From assembly GCA_018822805.1 (NCBI GenBank), contig JAHJJU010000051.1:1-64000 (forward strand): a stretch of 64,000 bases of DNA. The letters run 5' to 3'. Position 1 is the stretch's first letter. The number at the start of each line of letters is the position of its first letter. Origin of the DNA: a bacterium. Its GTDB lineage: Bacteria; Campylobacterota; Campylobacteria; Campylobacterales; Sulfurovaceae. Position numbers and translations under genes: made by a program. The notes under the pieces were generated by a model. It was not told the DNA's origin. It did no database searches and saw only the letters and a program-made list of their open reading frames with translations. Below are positions 20,576-30,822 of this stretch, piece after piece.

Positions 20576-21505
20576 TTATTTCTCTTTACTCAAAGCCACC
20601 AATAGCCCCGAAGTTATGACCAAAAGTATACCCAAAAATGTCCAAATATTCGGTATAGGGTCACCCAACATCACCCCAATAATCACAGCAAATACAATAT
20701 TAGAGTAGCTTATGGTTCCAACAATTCCTGCCTTGGTTAACTCATAAGCTTTGGTCATTAAAACTTGTGAAAGGGTAGCAGAAAGCCCCATCATTAAAAC
20801 ATACAACCAAATAATCCCTTTAGGCATCACAAACTCGGCAAACATAAAATCCAAACTTTGAGGTGGATTAACATAAGGCGTGACCAACATTAAAAGTAAA
20901 GGAGCTAAGGTACCCACTCCCATAAAGCTCATGACAATGGCTCGTGTATCGTAATATTGTCGAAGTTCACGAATAGAGGTGTACGCCAATGCTGCACCTA
21001 TACCTGAAAAAATTCCCAATATGTCATACTTATCAAAGGTACCACCCACAGGCTGAGCAATAAAAACAATACCTGCAAACCCTATCCCAATAGCCAAAAT
21101 TGCCCACCTACTTAATTTTTCATTTAAAAACAGATAAGCAAATATCGCTACAAATATGGGTGATGTCTTATTATACGTAACGGCTTCACCTAGAGGAATG
21201 TAAGCAATAATATAGAAGTACGCCAACAGAGCTACAAAACCCATCGCCCCACGAAAAAAAAGCAATAAGGGTTTTCCTCCTATCTGTTTAAGAGGTGACT
21301 TATAGATGGCAAATCCTATCAATGCTACCCCAAAAATATTTCTAAAAAATGTCACTTCTACAGGGGGTAAAACTTCAGAAACCACCTTTGCAAACCCACC
21401 CATCACAGCAAACGAGAGTGAAGCCAACAGCATAAATAAAATCCCTCTGTCCATGCCCAATATATATTTTTTCAACCATAACCTTTTTTCGTGCAAGTTT
21501 AACAT
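20576..21505 (-). CDS. EamA/DMT-family transporter (start possibly MDRGILF at 21454)
   Basis: About ten TM helices; two EamA-like halves (FLNEKLSRWAILAIGIGFAGIVFIAQP; IIGVMLGDPIPNIWTFLGILLVITSGLLV). Confidence 0.85.
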   Translation of the reverse strand: MLNLHEKRLWLKKYILGMDRGILFMLLASLSFAVMGGFAKVVSEVLPPVEVTFFRNIFGVALIGFAIYKSPLKQIGGKPLLLFFRGAMGFVALLAYFYIIAYIPLGEAVTYNKTSPIFVAIFAYLFLNEKLSRWAILAIGIGFAGIVFIAQPVGGTFDKYDILGIFSGIGAALAYTSIRELRQYYDTRAIVMSFMGVGTLAPLLLMLVTPYVNPPQSLDFMFAEFVMPKGIIWLYVLMMGLSATLSQVLMTKAYELTKAGIVGTISYSNIVFAVIIGVMLGDPIPNIWTFLGILLVITSGLLVALSKEK

Positions 21506-21614
21506 ATTTGGTTAGAATTCATCTTATACAAAAGTTATTGATTTTGTTCTCAATACAACGTATAAGTAAGAATATTTCAGTTAAAATAATCAAAATTTTT
21601 AAAAAAGAGACTGT

Positions 21615-22802
21615 ATGCCCATAAAATCACTGTTTTTGTTAATCTCCATGCTCTTTTTAGCAGAAAATCTTGCTGCCAAAGAGTACCAATGGAGTAATAA
21701 ATTAACCTTTTTAGGTTTCCTTAAACAACACAATATCCCCCAAAAAACTTACTACAACATGGATCAAGATGATAAAGAGCTTATTCAAGAGATACGATCG
21801 GGTCAAAGTTATACCATTGAGAAGAAAAACAACAAAATAACCACCATTAAAATACCGGTTTCCGACGAACTGATGCTTCAACTTAACAACACAAAAAATG
21901 GTTATGTTGCAAAATACCTCCCTATTCCTTATGAAATTATTGAAAAAACCATCTCAATTCAAATTAAAAATTCTCTAAAAAAAGATCTCTACAATGCAAC
22001 AAAAAGTTGGTACTACGGTAAAGAACTAGAAGAGGTCTACTCCAATGCACTTCCTCTTCAAAAAATGAAAAAAGGCGATAAAGTTATCATTTTTTATACC
22101 CAACGCTATAGAAATGGGAAAGTCTTTTCAAGTCCACAAATCGAAGCCTGTCTTATCGAGATCAATAAAAAACCTTTTTATGGCTTTTTAATGGAAGATG
22201 AAAAGTATTATGACTCTTTAGGTACAAAATATAAACGTACCTACCATACAAAATTTATTCGTCCTGTACAAAACTTTAAACGCATATCCAGTGGCTTTAC
22301 TCACCGACGTTTTCATCCTATTTTAAAACGCTATAAAGCCCATTTAGGTATTGACTATGCTGCACGAACGGGGCGTGCTATTGTTGCCAGTTCAGCCGGG
22401 AAAATAGTGCATAAAGGATGGAAAGGTGGATATGGTAGAACCGTTATTATTCAACACTCTAATGGATTAAAAACGCTTTATGCACACATGAGAGGGTATG
22501 CAAAAAACATTCATAGAGGACAAAACATACCTCAAGGTAAAGTCATTGGTTATGTAGGAACATCAGGAAGAAGCACCGGTCCTCACCTACATTTTGGACT
22601 CTATAAAAACGGTAAACCTGTTAACCCTGCTCGTTATGTGGCAAAACAAAGCAGTAAAATTATAAAACTAAAAGGTAAAAAGTACAATAAACTACGAAAA
22701 ATGGTTCTAAAATATAGACCCCAATTTAAAGAATCTAAGAGCCGTACCATTATCAAAGAAGAGAGTAAAGAGTGCTTGAACTGTTTAAAGAAAGGTGCTT
22801 GA
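21615..22802 (+). CDS. M23-family peptidoglycan endopeptidase, possibly the Csd3/HdpA cell-shape type
   Basis: HPILKRYKAHLGIDYAARTGRAIVASSAGKIVHKGWKGGYGRTVIIQHSNGLKTLYAHM...GPHLHFGLYKNGKPVNP (HxxxD and HxH zinc motifs); long N-terminal region. Confidence 0.88.
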   Translation: MPIKSLFLLISMLFLAENLAAKEYQWSNKLTFLGFLKQHNIPQKTYYNMDQDDKELIQEIRSGQSYTIEKKNNKITTIKIPVSDELMLQLNNTKNGYVAKYLPIPYEIIEKTISIQIKNSLKKDLYNATKSWYYGKELEEVYSNALPLQKMKKGDKVIIFYTQRYRNGKVFSSPQIEACLIEINKKPFYGFLMEDEKYYDSLGTKYKRTYHTKFIRPVQNFKRISSGFTHRRFHPILKRYKAHLGIDYAARTGRAIVASSAGKIVHKGWKGGYGRTVIIQHSNGLKTLYAHMRGYAKNIHRGQNIPQGKVIGYVGTSGRSTGPHLHFGLYKNGKPVNPARYVAKQSSKIIKLKGKKYNKLRKMVLKYRPQFKESKSRTIIKEESKECLNCLKKGA

Positions 22803-22885
22803 TTTAACCGAGTACCCTTCCGGATTTGACTTCATATGCAATATCTAATTAGAGATATTACATAACTTGTTTCGAACTCAGGTTT

Positions 22886-23629
22886 CTATATTTTTTTTGC
22901 CCGTATATCCCCAAAAAAGATCACATCTTTTAGAACGGCTTTTTGCGTTACCCCATTTTTATCGATGCTTAACAACAACTCACCCTTGTCACTTGAAAAA
23001 ATATCTTGATGAATAATTGCTCGTGCATACCAGTTATCTTTTTGTTCACCTAATGCCTCTTTAAATTCATCTAACTCCGTATTTTTAGGAATAACAACAT
23101 CAACGGATCCACTCTGTTTTTCAGCACCTACAGCTTCAAAAGTATAGTTATTACTTTTTACTTTATCCATAATCTTTTTATCTAAATTAAAATAGAGTGT
23201 TAAGAGATCATCTTTTGAATAAAAGTCGATAGTAGAGTTCTCATCCATTGTTATTTTTTGATTTTTCCAACGTTTATGCTCTTTGTATACCGTTTTTGTT
23301 TTATGATCGATTCTATAGACCTTATTGGATGTTTTAGAACCATGTGATTTAATAATTTGATAAATATCAGAAACCATAATACCATTTTCAATGTGTCCTC
23401 TTGAGACATGATGCTCTTGTTGATTTCCTGAAAGAGTTTTTGCTATTCCCGTAGCTTTTAACTCTACATCAATCTGATAATTTTTGTTATCTCTAACCAG
23501 TGTTGCTTGGGCAATGCCAATCTCACCAATAATGCCAAACTCTACTTTGTACTCAGCTCTGATTGTCTCTGCTTGTACCATTGATGATAAACATAACAGA
23601 GAACCAAATACCATTAGCAATTTTTTCAT
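22886..23629 (-). CDS. DUF3108-like periplasmic protein
   Basis: Signal peptide MKKLLMVFGSLLCLSSMVQAE; ETIRAEYKVEFGIIGEIGIAQATL...LLLSIDKNGVTQKAVLKDVIFFGDIRAKKI. Confidence 0.65.
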   Translation of the reverse strand: MKKLLMVFGSLLCLSSMVQAETIRAEYKVEFGIIGEIGIAQATLVRDNKNYQIDVELKATGIAKTLSGNQQEHHVSRGHIENGIMVSDIYQIIKSHGSKTSNKVYRIDHKTKTVYKEHKRWKNQKITMDENSTIDFYSKDDLLTLYFNLDKKIMDKVKSNNYTFEAVGAEKQSGSVDVVIPKNTELDEFKEALGEQKDNWYARAIIHQDIFSSDKGELLLSIDKNGVTQKAVLKDVIFFGDIRAKKI

Positions 23630-23764
23630 AATAATCCTTTATTATTTTAATACGTTGATTTAATCATATTTATGTGTGTGAACTGTGACAATATGATGTA
23701 ATATCATAGTTTTTTTAGATAAAATACAAGTTAATAACTCTAATCCTATTAAAAGAAATAGCCA

Positions 23765-24937
23765 ATGCATGACAATAATACAACTCAAACCCACGAAATC
23801 ATTGAACAATTGGACATTAATTTTTTTCCACAAATACAAACCTTACTCAATGAGCTTTACAAAAGTCAATATGAGAGCTTTTGGAGTCAACTTATTTTTA
23901 ATATTCCTCTTGCCAATATTTTAACTGCTTTTTTTTCACTCTGCTTTTTTCTGATGCTACGAAAACTTTTTGCCACATTAACCATAAAAGTACTTCAGCC
24001 CCTTGCACAAAGAACTAAAACCTATTATGATGATCGAATACTCTCAGCACTTAAAGGACCAATCTCTTTTATTTTTGTTACTATTGGTGTTCGGCTCTTT
24101 TTTGCCCTACTCTTTTTAGAGACACCCTTTATTAACAAACTTATTGACAGTATGATTATTTTTAATATATTTTGGGCACTTTATGCACTTATTCATGCTT
24201 TAAGAGGTGCCATTTACCATTTCACAGAACAATTCAACCCTGAACTTTCTCATGAAGTAGGAAACTTTTTACTCAATATTATTCGTGGTATTCTCATCGC
24301 TATTGGCTTAGGTACTGTCTTACAAACGTGGGGTATTAATGTAACAGGACTTGTCGCCGGACTGGGTATTGGTGGTTTAGCATTTGCTTTGGCTGCCAAA
24401 GATACAGCAGCCAATCTCTTTGGCTCCATAGCTCTACTACTTGATAAATCTATTCGTATCGGAGAGTGGATTAAAATAGACAATGTTGAAGGAACTGTTG
24501 AAGATATCGGTATGCGTACCACTAAAATTCGTTCTTTCCAAAAATCATTAATTACCCTTCCTAACCAAATGATTGCAAACAGTCCTATTGAAAACTTTTC
24601 AAGGCGAGGTATTCGACGTATTAAAATGACCATAGGGTTAACGTATGATGCTAAAAGTGAACAGATAGAAAAGATCATTCTTGATATTAAAACTATGTTA
24701 AGAAATCATGAAGGCATTGCCCAAAATGAAACCATGCTGGTAAATTTCACCACTTTTGATGACAGCTCACTGGGAATTTTAATCTATACCTTTTCAAAAA
24801 CATCCAATTGGGAAAAATATCTCTCCATTCAAGAAGATATCAATCTTAAAATCATGAAAATAATAGAAGAGAACAATGCCACATTTGCTTTCCCTTCTCA
24901 GTCACTTTATATTGAAAATTTACCTAAATCAATATAA
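23765..24937 (+). CDS. MscS-family mechanosensitive channel
   Basis: GLVAGLGIGGLAFALAAKDTAANLFGSIALLLDKSIRIGEWI...VEDIGMRTTKIRSFQKSLITLPN. Confidence 0.93.
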   Translation: MHDNNTTQTHEIIEQLDINFFPQIQTLLNELYKSQYESFWSQLIFNIPLANILTAFFSLCFFLMLRKLFATLTIKVLQPLAQRTKTYYDDRILSALKGPISFIFVTIGVRLFFALLFLETPFINKLIDSMIIFNIFWALYALIHALRGAIYHFTEQFNPELSHEVGNFLLNIIRGILIAIGLGTVLQTWGINVTGLVAGLGIGGLAFALAAKDTAANLFGSIALLLDKSIRIGEWIKIDNVEGTVEDIGMRTTKIRSFQKSLITLPNQMIANSPIENFSRRGIRRIKMTIGLTYDAKSEQIEKIILDIKTMLRNHEGIAQNETMLVNFTTFDDSSLGILIYTFSKTSNWEKYLSIQEDINLKIMKIIEENNATFAFPSQSLYIENLPKSI

Positions 24938-24948
24938 TAATAAAATCT

Positions 24949-24956
24949 GCTATAAT
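24949..24956 (+). promoter_or_regulatory. Putative extended -10 (gcTATAAT) for der
   Basis: ctgcTATAATtccaataat, about 30 nt upstream of the ATG. Confidence 0.45.
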
Positions 24957-24984
24957 TCCAATAATATTTAATAGAAAGAGACCA

Positions 24985-26394
24985 ATGACTCAACTTAAAA
25001 AAGTAGCCATCTTAGGACGCCCTAATGTAGGGAAAAGTTCTCTATTTAACCGTTTAGCACGTGAACGAGATGCCATCACTTCAGATGTGGTAGGAACGAC
25101 AAGAGATATAAAGAAACGTGTTGTTACCATCTCCGGTAACCGTGATTTTGAAGTCATTGATACCGGTGGTATTGATGACAGTACAGAGATGTTCTCCATT
25201 GTAAAAAAGCTCTCATTGCGTGCTGCTAATGAAGCTGATATTATTATTTATGTTGTTGATGGGAAAAACCTTCCTGATGCAGAAGATAAAGAGCTTTTTT
25301 ATGGTCTTCAACAACTGAACAAACCTATTGCCTTGGTTGTTAATAAGATAGACAACGATAAAGATGAAAACCTACGTTACTGGGACTTTTTAGAGTTTGG
25401 AGCAGACCGAACTTTTCCTATGTCGGTCAGTCACAACCGTTACATGAATGACTTTTATGCATGGCTAGAAGCGTACATTCCACAACGAGAAGAAGCCAAT
25501 GAGGGCTTACAACTTACAGAAGATGAAGAGCTAAGTTTTGAAGAGATTGTTGAGATGGTTCAAATTGAGGAAGAAGAAGAGGAAGATAATGAAATTAAAG
25601 TAGCCATTATCGGTCGTGTCAATACAGGAAAAAGCTCTCTTCTCAATGCTTTACTGCACGAAGAACGTTCAGTTGTCTCAAATGTTGCTGGAACAACCAT
25701 TGATCCCGTTGATGCAGAGCTCGAATATAAAGATCATAAGATTACATTTGTCGATACAGCAGGTATTCGACAACGTGGAAAAATACTTGGTATTGAAAAA
25801 TTTGCATTTGAACGAACAGAAAGTATGTTACAAGATGCTGATATTGCTTTACTGATGATTGATGCAACTGTAGGTGTGGTTGAACTCGATGAACGGATAG
25901 CCAACCTCGTAGAAAAACATAAACTCGGATGTTTAATTGTACTCAATAAATGGGACATCCATAAAGAAGATGAAGAGACTTACCGAAAAGCAGTTGAAAA
26001 CATTCGTGATGAACTTAAGTTTTTACATTATGCACCACTGATAACCATCTCAGCAAAAACAGGTCTTCGAGTACATAAAATTTTAGATGAGATTGTTAAT
26101 ATTTACGGACGTTACAAACAACGTATTCCAACAGCTGAGCTTAATGAAGTATTAAAATATGCCATAAGTAGACACCATCCACCAAGTCTAAACGGTGCAA
26201 CTATAAGAATTAAATTTGCAACACAATATGAGACAAAACCACCTAAAATTGCAATTATTATGAATAGACCTGATGGATTGCATTTTTCATACAAACGTTA
26301 TTTATCAAATGTCTTTAGAGAAAAATTTGACTTTGAGGGTGTACCATTGGATCTGGGAGGGAGAAAACGTGGACAGAGGGTAGATGACGATTAA
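24985..26394 (+). CDS. der: Ribosome biogenesis GTPase Der (EngA)
   Basis: Two G domains: GRPNVGKSSLFNRL...NKID and GRVNTGKSSLLNALL...NKWD. Confidence 0.95.
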   Translation: MTQLKKVAILGRPNVGKSSLFNRLARERDAITSDVVGTTRDIKKRVVTISGNRDFEVIDTGGIDDSTEMFSIVKKLSLRAANEADIIIYVVDGKNLPDAEDKELFYGLQQLNKPIALVVNKIDNDKDENLRYWDFLEFGADRTFPMSVSHNRYMNDFYAWLEAYIPQREEANEGLQLTEDEELSFEEIVEMVQIEEEEEEDNEIKVAIIGRVNTGKSSLLNALLHEERSVVSNVAGTTIDPVDAELEYKDHKITFVDTAGIRQRGKILGIEKFAFERTESMLQDADIALLMIDATVGVVELDERIANLVEKHKLGCLIVLNKWDIHKEDEETYRKAVENIRDELKFLHYAPLITISAKTGLRVHKILDEIVNIYGRYKQRIPTAELNEVLKYAISRHHPPSLNGATIRIKFATQYETKPPKIAIIMNRPDGLHFSYKRYLSNVFREKFDFEGVPLDLGGRKRGQRVDDD

Positions 26395-26420
26395 TATTTA
26401 AAAGATCAGTTTAACTGATT

Positions 26421-28310
26421 TTATAGATGTTCTTTGTCCAACTCTGCATAGGGTTTTGCTTTAGAGAAGTAGAACCCTTGTCCATACTGCACTCCAAAAC
26501 TTTTCAAAATATCAACAATATCCTGATTATCAATAAACTCAGCAATCACTTCAATGTCATTTTGTCTACAAAAAAGTGCAAATGTTTTTACAATACTGTA
26601 AGCACGCCTATCATGATGAATCTCCTTAATAATACTTCCATCAATTTTCAAATAATCAACCGATAAATTCAAAAGATGATTCAAGTTTGAATACCCTGTA
26701 CCAAAATCATCAATACATATCTTATAACCAAAAAGTTTAAGTTTTTGAATAGAGAGTTCTACTTTTTTGTAGTCAATACTTTTATTCTCTAAAATTTCAA
26801 TAAACATCCGTTCTGATAAATCAGCATTTTGTGCTAAAAGTGATAAAATTGTATCATTCACCAAATCATCTGCACTCAAATTAACACTAATTCTCATCTT
26901 TGGGTCAAATCTTAATGTTTTAATGTTGTATTCAAGAACACGTTTTGTTAAAAAACTGTAAAGATGACTGTCTTCTAAATCAGGTAAAATTTTATCCGGA
27001 AAAATTATATTTTCACCATCTTCTATACGTAAAAGTGCTTCATAGTGATGCAATTTTCTAGTAGTTAAATTTCGAATAGGTTGATAATAACAAACCAATT
27101 TATCGGACTCTATCAACTCTTTTAATTTTTCACGATACACCCTTTTAGTTTGTGTCATATCAAAATAACAAATGGTATTACGACCATTATGTTTACACTC
27201 ATAAAGTGCTGTATCGGCTTTATGAATACAATCTTGAAGTGATTTTTCTAACTCAGTATTCATTAAAGCCCCAATCGAAATGGTTAAAGAGAATCGTTCA
27301 TCTGCAATATTAAAATTAAGACGCTCTATTAAAATACGAATGTCCTCTAAAAGATGTTGAAACATACGTTCATTCATTTTATCTTTAGAGATGAGTAAAA
27401 GAAACTCTTCTCCACTGTATTGAATGAGCATATCCTCTTTTCGTAATTGAGAAGCAATACTCTGTATAATAGAGATAATTACCTTATCCCCGTTGGCTTG
27501 TCCGTAAAGATTATTAACCCGTTTAAAAAAGTCTAAGTCTGCTAAAGCAACATAATAGTGTTTAAAATCAATCTTATCAACATTATCTATTAAATAGACT
27601 TTGTTCAATGTATTGGTTTTAGGATTACGGTAAATTTTATATTTGACATAATTGCTGTACCAAAAATAAATGATATACGCCGATAAAAGAAACATCAATA
27701 CAAATATAAAAACAACTAAAACTTCTACTATGGTATCTATATGAGCAGATAAAGAAGACAAATGCTTCTGAGTATAATCTACAACAAGGTAACCAACTGT
27801 TTGATTATTTTGAATAATTGGCTTGATTAATGTAAAACCTAAATGTCCCAATTCTTTTTGTATAAATGTTCTTTTTTTCTTATCTTTATAAACTTCCTCA
27901 AAATATGCTTCATTTTCAGGAATAAATACCTCACCTATTTCTCCTCGATCTACAGCTCCTGTATCTAAAAGAAAGAAAAGTTTATTTTGTGCAACAAAGA
28001 GCATGTAAAGGGCTGTAATGTCATCATTAACTAAAACAGACAACTTTTTTTCATTCTTAAGTCGTACTTCACTGTCCTGCAAATTAGAATGAACAAAATT
28101 AGGATCTTTTATGAGCATTCTATCTATAATTTTGGTTGAAGTCGTATCAATCATATCAATTGATTGATTTAAAAGTAAATCTTTTAACTTCATTTCAAAA
28201 CTTTCAATATTATGCAATAAGTAAGTAACTGCAACTATAAGAGCCACATAAGCTGTAAGCATATAATAAACTCTTTTATAATTATTAAAAAATAAAAATT
28301 GATTATACAA
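26421..28310 (-). CDS. Membrane GGDEF-EAL protein (GGDEF motif is SGEEF)
   Basis: YSGEEFLLLI; YEALLRIEDGENIIFP; CIDDFGTGYSNLNHLLNLSVDYLKIDGSII. Confidence 0.9.
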   Translation of the reverse strand: MYNQFLFFNNYKRVYYMLTAYVALIVAVTYLLHNIESFEMKLKDLLLNQSIDMIDTTSTKIIDRMLIKDPNFVHSNLQDSEVRLKNEKKLSVLVNDDITALYMLFVAQNKLFFLLDTGAVDRGEIGEVFIPENEAYFEEVYKDKKKRTFIQKELGHLGFTLIKPIIQNNQTVGYLVVDYTQKHLSSLSAHIDTIVEVLVVFIFVLMFLLSAYIIYFWYSNYVKYKIYRNPKTNTLNKVYLIDNVDKIDFKHYYVALADLDFFKRVNNLYGQANGDKVIISIIQSIASQLRKEDMLIQYSGEEFLLLISKDKMNERMFQHLLEDIRILIERLNFNIADERFSLTISIGALMNTELEKSLQDCIHKADTALYECKHNGRNTICYFDMTQTKRVYREKLKELIESDKLVCYYQPIRNLTTRKLHHYEALLRIEDGENIIFPDKILPDLEDSHLYSFLTKRVLEYNIKTLRFDPKMRISVNLSADDLVNDTILSLLAQNADLSERMFIEILENKSIDYKKVELSIQKLKLFGYKICIDDFGTGYSNLNHLLNLSVDYLKIDGSIIKEIHHDRRAYSIVKTFALFCRQNDIEVIAEFIDNQDIVDILKSFGVQYGQGFYFSKAKPYAELDKEHL

Positions 28311-28412
28311 AGTTACTCCCTCAAGTTATTTTTCATTATTCTAACATAAAAAAGTGCTGAATTGTGAATACTAAAAGAAATAACTAATTTCTAAACCCAT
28401 TTTAAAGAGATT

Positions 28413-28832
28413 TTAAAGAAGGGTCAATAAACAAACCAAATTAAGCTGGCACTCTGTAATTACATATTTTTGAAATACTACCGGTAGTGATAATCCATTG
28501 TTTTTTAGACGTTCATCAACAAAAATAATCTGTGTACGACCCTTTTTTAGATAGACAGCACCAATACTATTTTTATTCATACGCAGTTCTTGATAAGAAC
28601 CGACAATTAACATTTTTTTATTATCATTTTTTTCAGGAAAAATAACAATATTTGCCTCTTCTAACGATGTAAAGTTTAACTTTTTCGTTATATTTATATT
28701 TTTATTACTACTGTAATATTTTAAGGATGAAGAAGATTTAATACTTAAAAGTGCATTATTTACTTTCACCATATCAAACCCGGACATCGCCAACACAGGA
28801 AGAATCAAGAAAATATAAATTATTTTTTTCAT
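28413..28832 (-). CDS. Hypothetical secreted protein (139 aa)
   Basis: Signal peptide-like N-terminus; no recognised domain. Confidence 0.5.
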   Translation of the reverse strand: MKKIIYIFLILPVLAMSGFDMVKVNNALLSIKSSSSLKYYSSNKNINITKKLNFTSLEEANIVIFPEKNDNKKMLIVGSYQELRMNKNSIGAVYLKKGRTQIIFVDERLKNNGLSLPVVFQKYVITECQLNLVCLLTLL

Positions 28833-28980
28833 AACATTGTCCTTATTAATCTAAATCATACAATAAAACATCATAAAACATTATTAAATAATTATAGTAA
28901 TATTTTATCAAAAGAATAAATAAATAAAATATGACGCATTTGTAAAGATCTATTCTCTCTAATTTCTATCATTTTTTTGC

Positions 28981-28986
28981 TATACT
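28981..28986 (+). promoter_or_regulatory. Putative -10 element TATACT for trpS
   Basis: tttttttgcTATACTtacggc; T-rich upstream region. Confidence 0.4.
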
Positions 28987-29022
28987 TACGGCATTAAAAG
29001 GTATTTATATTTAAGGATAACC

Positions 29023-29988
29023 ATGCGTGTACTAACAGGAATTCAAGCTTCAGGTAAACTCCATATTGGAAACTACTTTGGTGCAATGAAACCCATGATA
29101 GAGCTTCAAGAGAGTGAAGAACTTTTTACTTTTATTGCCAACTATCACTCACTTACCACGTCAAAAGATGCAAAACTGTTACATCAACTTACATTTGATG
29201 CTGCAGTTGACTATTTATCATTGGGGATTGATCCTCATAAAACAACATTTTGGGTACAAAGTGATGTTCCACAAGTATTAGAGCTTTATTGGATTCTCTC
29301 TAAATTTACATCCATGGGACTACTTGAAAGAGCCCACTCTTATAAAGACAAAATTGCCAAAGGTATTGCAGCCAATCATGCTCTTTTCTCTTATCCTGTG
29401 TTGATGGCTGCTGATATTTTACTGCTCGATACACAAAAAGTTCCTGTAGGAAAAGACCAAATTCAACATGTTGAAATGACAAGAGACATTGCCACGAAGT
29501 TTAACAATGAATACGGTGAAATTTTCACCCTACCAGAACATGTGGTCGAAGAGCATGTTGCAACCATCCCAGGAATTGATGGACAAAAAATGTCGAAAAG
29601 TTATGACAATGCCATCGATATTTTTATGGAGACGGAAAAGAAACTACAAAAACGTTGTAATAAGATTATTAGCTCATCAACCCCAATGGGTGAACCTCTT
29701 GAGTATGAAGGCTGCAACATCTATAACATTGCTTCTCTCTTCTTGGATGAGAATAAAAAAGTAGAACTTCAGAAACGTTATAAAACAGGGGAAGAGGGTT
29801 ACGGTCACTTTAAAAAATACCTCAAAGAGCTTATTTGGGAAGAGTTTGCCGAGGCTAGAGAGAAACGTGCTTACTATCTTGAACACCCTGATATGGTCAA
29901 AGATATATTAAGTGATGGAGCTCAAAAAATGCAAAAAATTGCCAATGCTAAAATGGCGATTGTTCGTAAGGCTGTAGGGTTGTATTAA
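29023..29988 (+). CDS. trpS: Tryptophanyl-tRNA synthetase
   Basis: GIQASGKLHIGNYFGA (HIGH-type) and GQKMSKSYDNAI (KMSKS). Confidence 0.96.
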   Translation: MRVLTGIQASGKLHIGNYFGAMKPMIELQESEELFTFIANYHSLTTSKDAKLLHQLTFDAAVDYLSLGIDPHKTTFWVQSDVPQVLELYWILSKFTSMGLLERAHSYKDKIAKGIAANHALFSYPVLMAADILLLDTQKVPVGKDQIQHVEMTRDIATKFNNEYGEIFTLPEHVVEEHVATIPGIDGQKMSKSYDNAIDIFMETEKKLQKRCNKIISSSTPMGEPLEYEGCNIYNIASLFLDENKKVELQKRYKTGEEGYGHFKKYLKELIWEEFAEAREKRAYYLEHPDMVKDILSDGAQKMQKIANAKMAIVRKAVGLY

Positions 29989-30010
29989 TCCTGTACATCA
30001 ATTCTATAAA

Positions 30011-30036
30011 GGGTAGAGACATGGCTCTACCCCTAC
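30011..30036 (-). repeat. GTAG-headed hairpin GTAGGGGTAGAGCCATGTCTCTACCC (minus strand)
   Basis: 8-bp stem gggtagag/ctctaccc; head contains the murI TAG stop (30033-30035). Confidence 0.7.
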
Positions 30037-30770
30037 AGCCATCTATCAGCAATATTTCTCAATCCTGCCACATTATCCGAAGCAAATATTTTCAAGCTTG
30101 TTTCTTTCTCTTGAGGTACCAAATCATAACGGGCTTCTAAATACTCAACAATCGCTTCTCCTGAATGAATTAAGAGTGGTTTTCCATCAAAATAATTTTG
30201 TAATGCATCAGCAATCAAAGGAAAATGCGTGCATCCTAAAATAATCGCTTTAGGTATCTCTATTTCAGAAAAATAGTGTTTCATCGTCGCTTGAATAATC
30301 TCACCGTCAAAAATACCCTCTTCAACCAAAGGAACAAAAAGTCCTGTCTGTAAAGCTGTAATATTACTATGACCCAATTTCCCTAAAGCATCTTGATAAC
30401 GTTTAGAAGCAATGGTGGCTCGTGTAGCAATAATTAAAATAGCATCATCTTTAGCCAATTGACTGTTTTCAAGTGCCATTACCCCCGGTTCAATAACCCC
30501 TAAAACAGGGTACTTACTCTGAGCATTCATCTCGGGAAGGGCATAAGCAGAAACCGTGTTACATGCTGTAATTAACAAATCAATATCAAAGTTATTAAAA
30601 AATTCTAAAGCTTCAAGAGAGTAGCGAATAATGGTATTTTTATCTTTAGGACCATAAGGAACACGAGCTGTGTCCCCATAATAAATGACTTCATCAAAAA
30701 GGTTATGATGTAGCAAACTTTTAACAACGCTTAAACCTCCGGCACCGGAGTCAAACACGCCTATTTTCAT
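30033..30770 (-). CDS. murI: Glutamate racemase
   Basis: MKIGVFDSGAGGLSVVKSLL; ITACNTVSAYA; AIILGCTHFPLI. Confidence 0.95.
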   Translation of the reverse strand: MKIGVFDSGAGGLSVVKSLLHHNLFDEVIYYGDTARVPYGPKDKNTIIRYSLEALEFFNNFDIDLLITACNTVSAYALPEMNAQSKYPVLGVIEPGVMALENSQLAKDDAILIIATRATIASKRYQDALGKLGHSNITALQTGLFVPLVEEGIFDGEIIQATMKHYFSEIEIPKAIILGCTHFPLIADALQNYFDGKPLLIHSGEAIVEYLEARYDLVPQEKETSLKIFASDNVAGLRNIADRWL

Positions 30771-30822
30771 AATACTTTTCTCACTAAATCTTCACCTATC
30801 GGTTCAGTATTGCTCATATTTT

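Noticed and set aside
22840-22870. Hairpin aatatctaattagagatatt and nearby tttcgaactcaggtttc suggesting a tRNA-like remnant
   Set aside because: No cloverleaf could be drawn and no acceptor or anticodon stem; AT-rich chance palindrome is adequate.
24250-24678. 142-aa minus-strand ORF antisense to the MscS-like gene
   Set aside because: Fully inside a well-supported CDS, with composition expected from reverse-complemented coding sequence; no RBS or domain support.
26399-26425. Possible bidirectional terminator gatcagtttaactgatttt between der and the GGDEF-EAL gene
   Set aside because: Stem is only about 5 bp and AT-rich; too weak to call.
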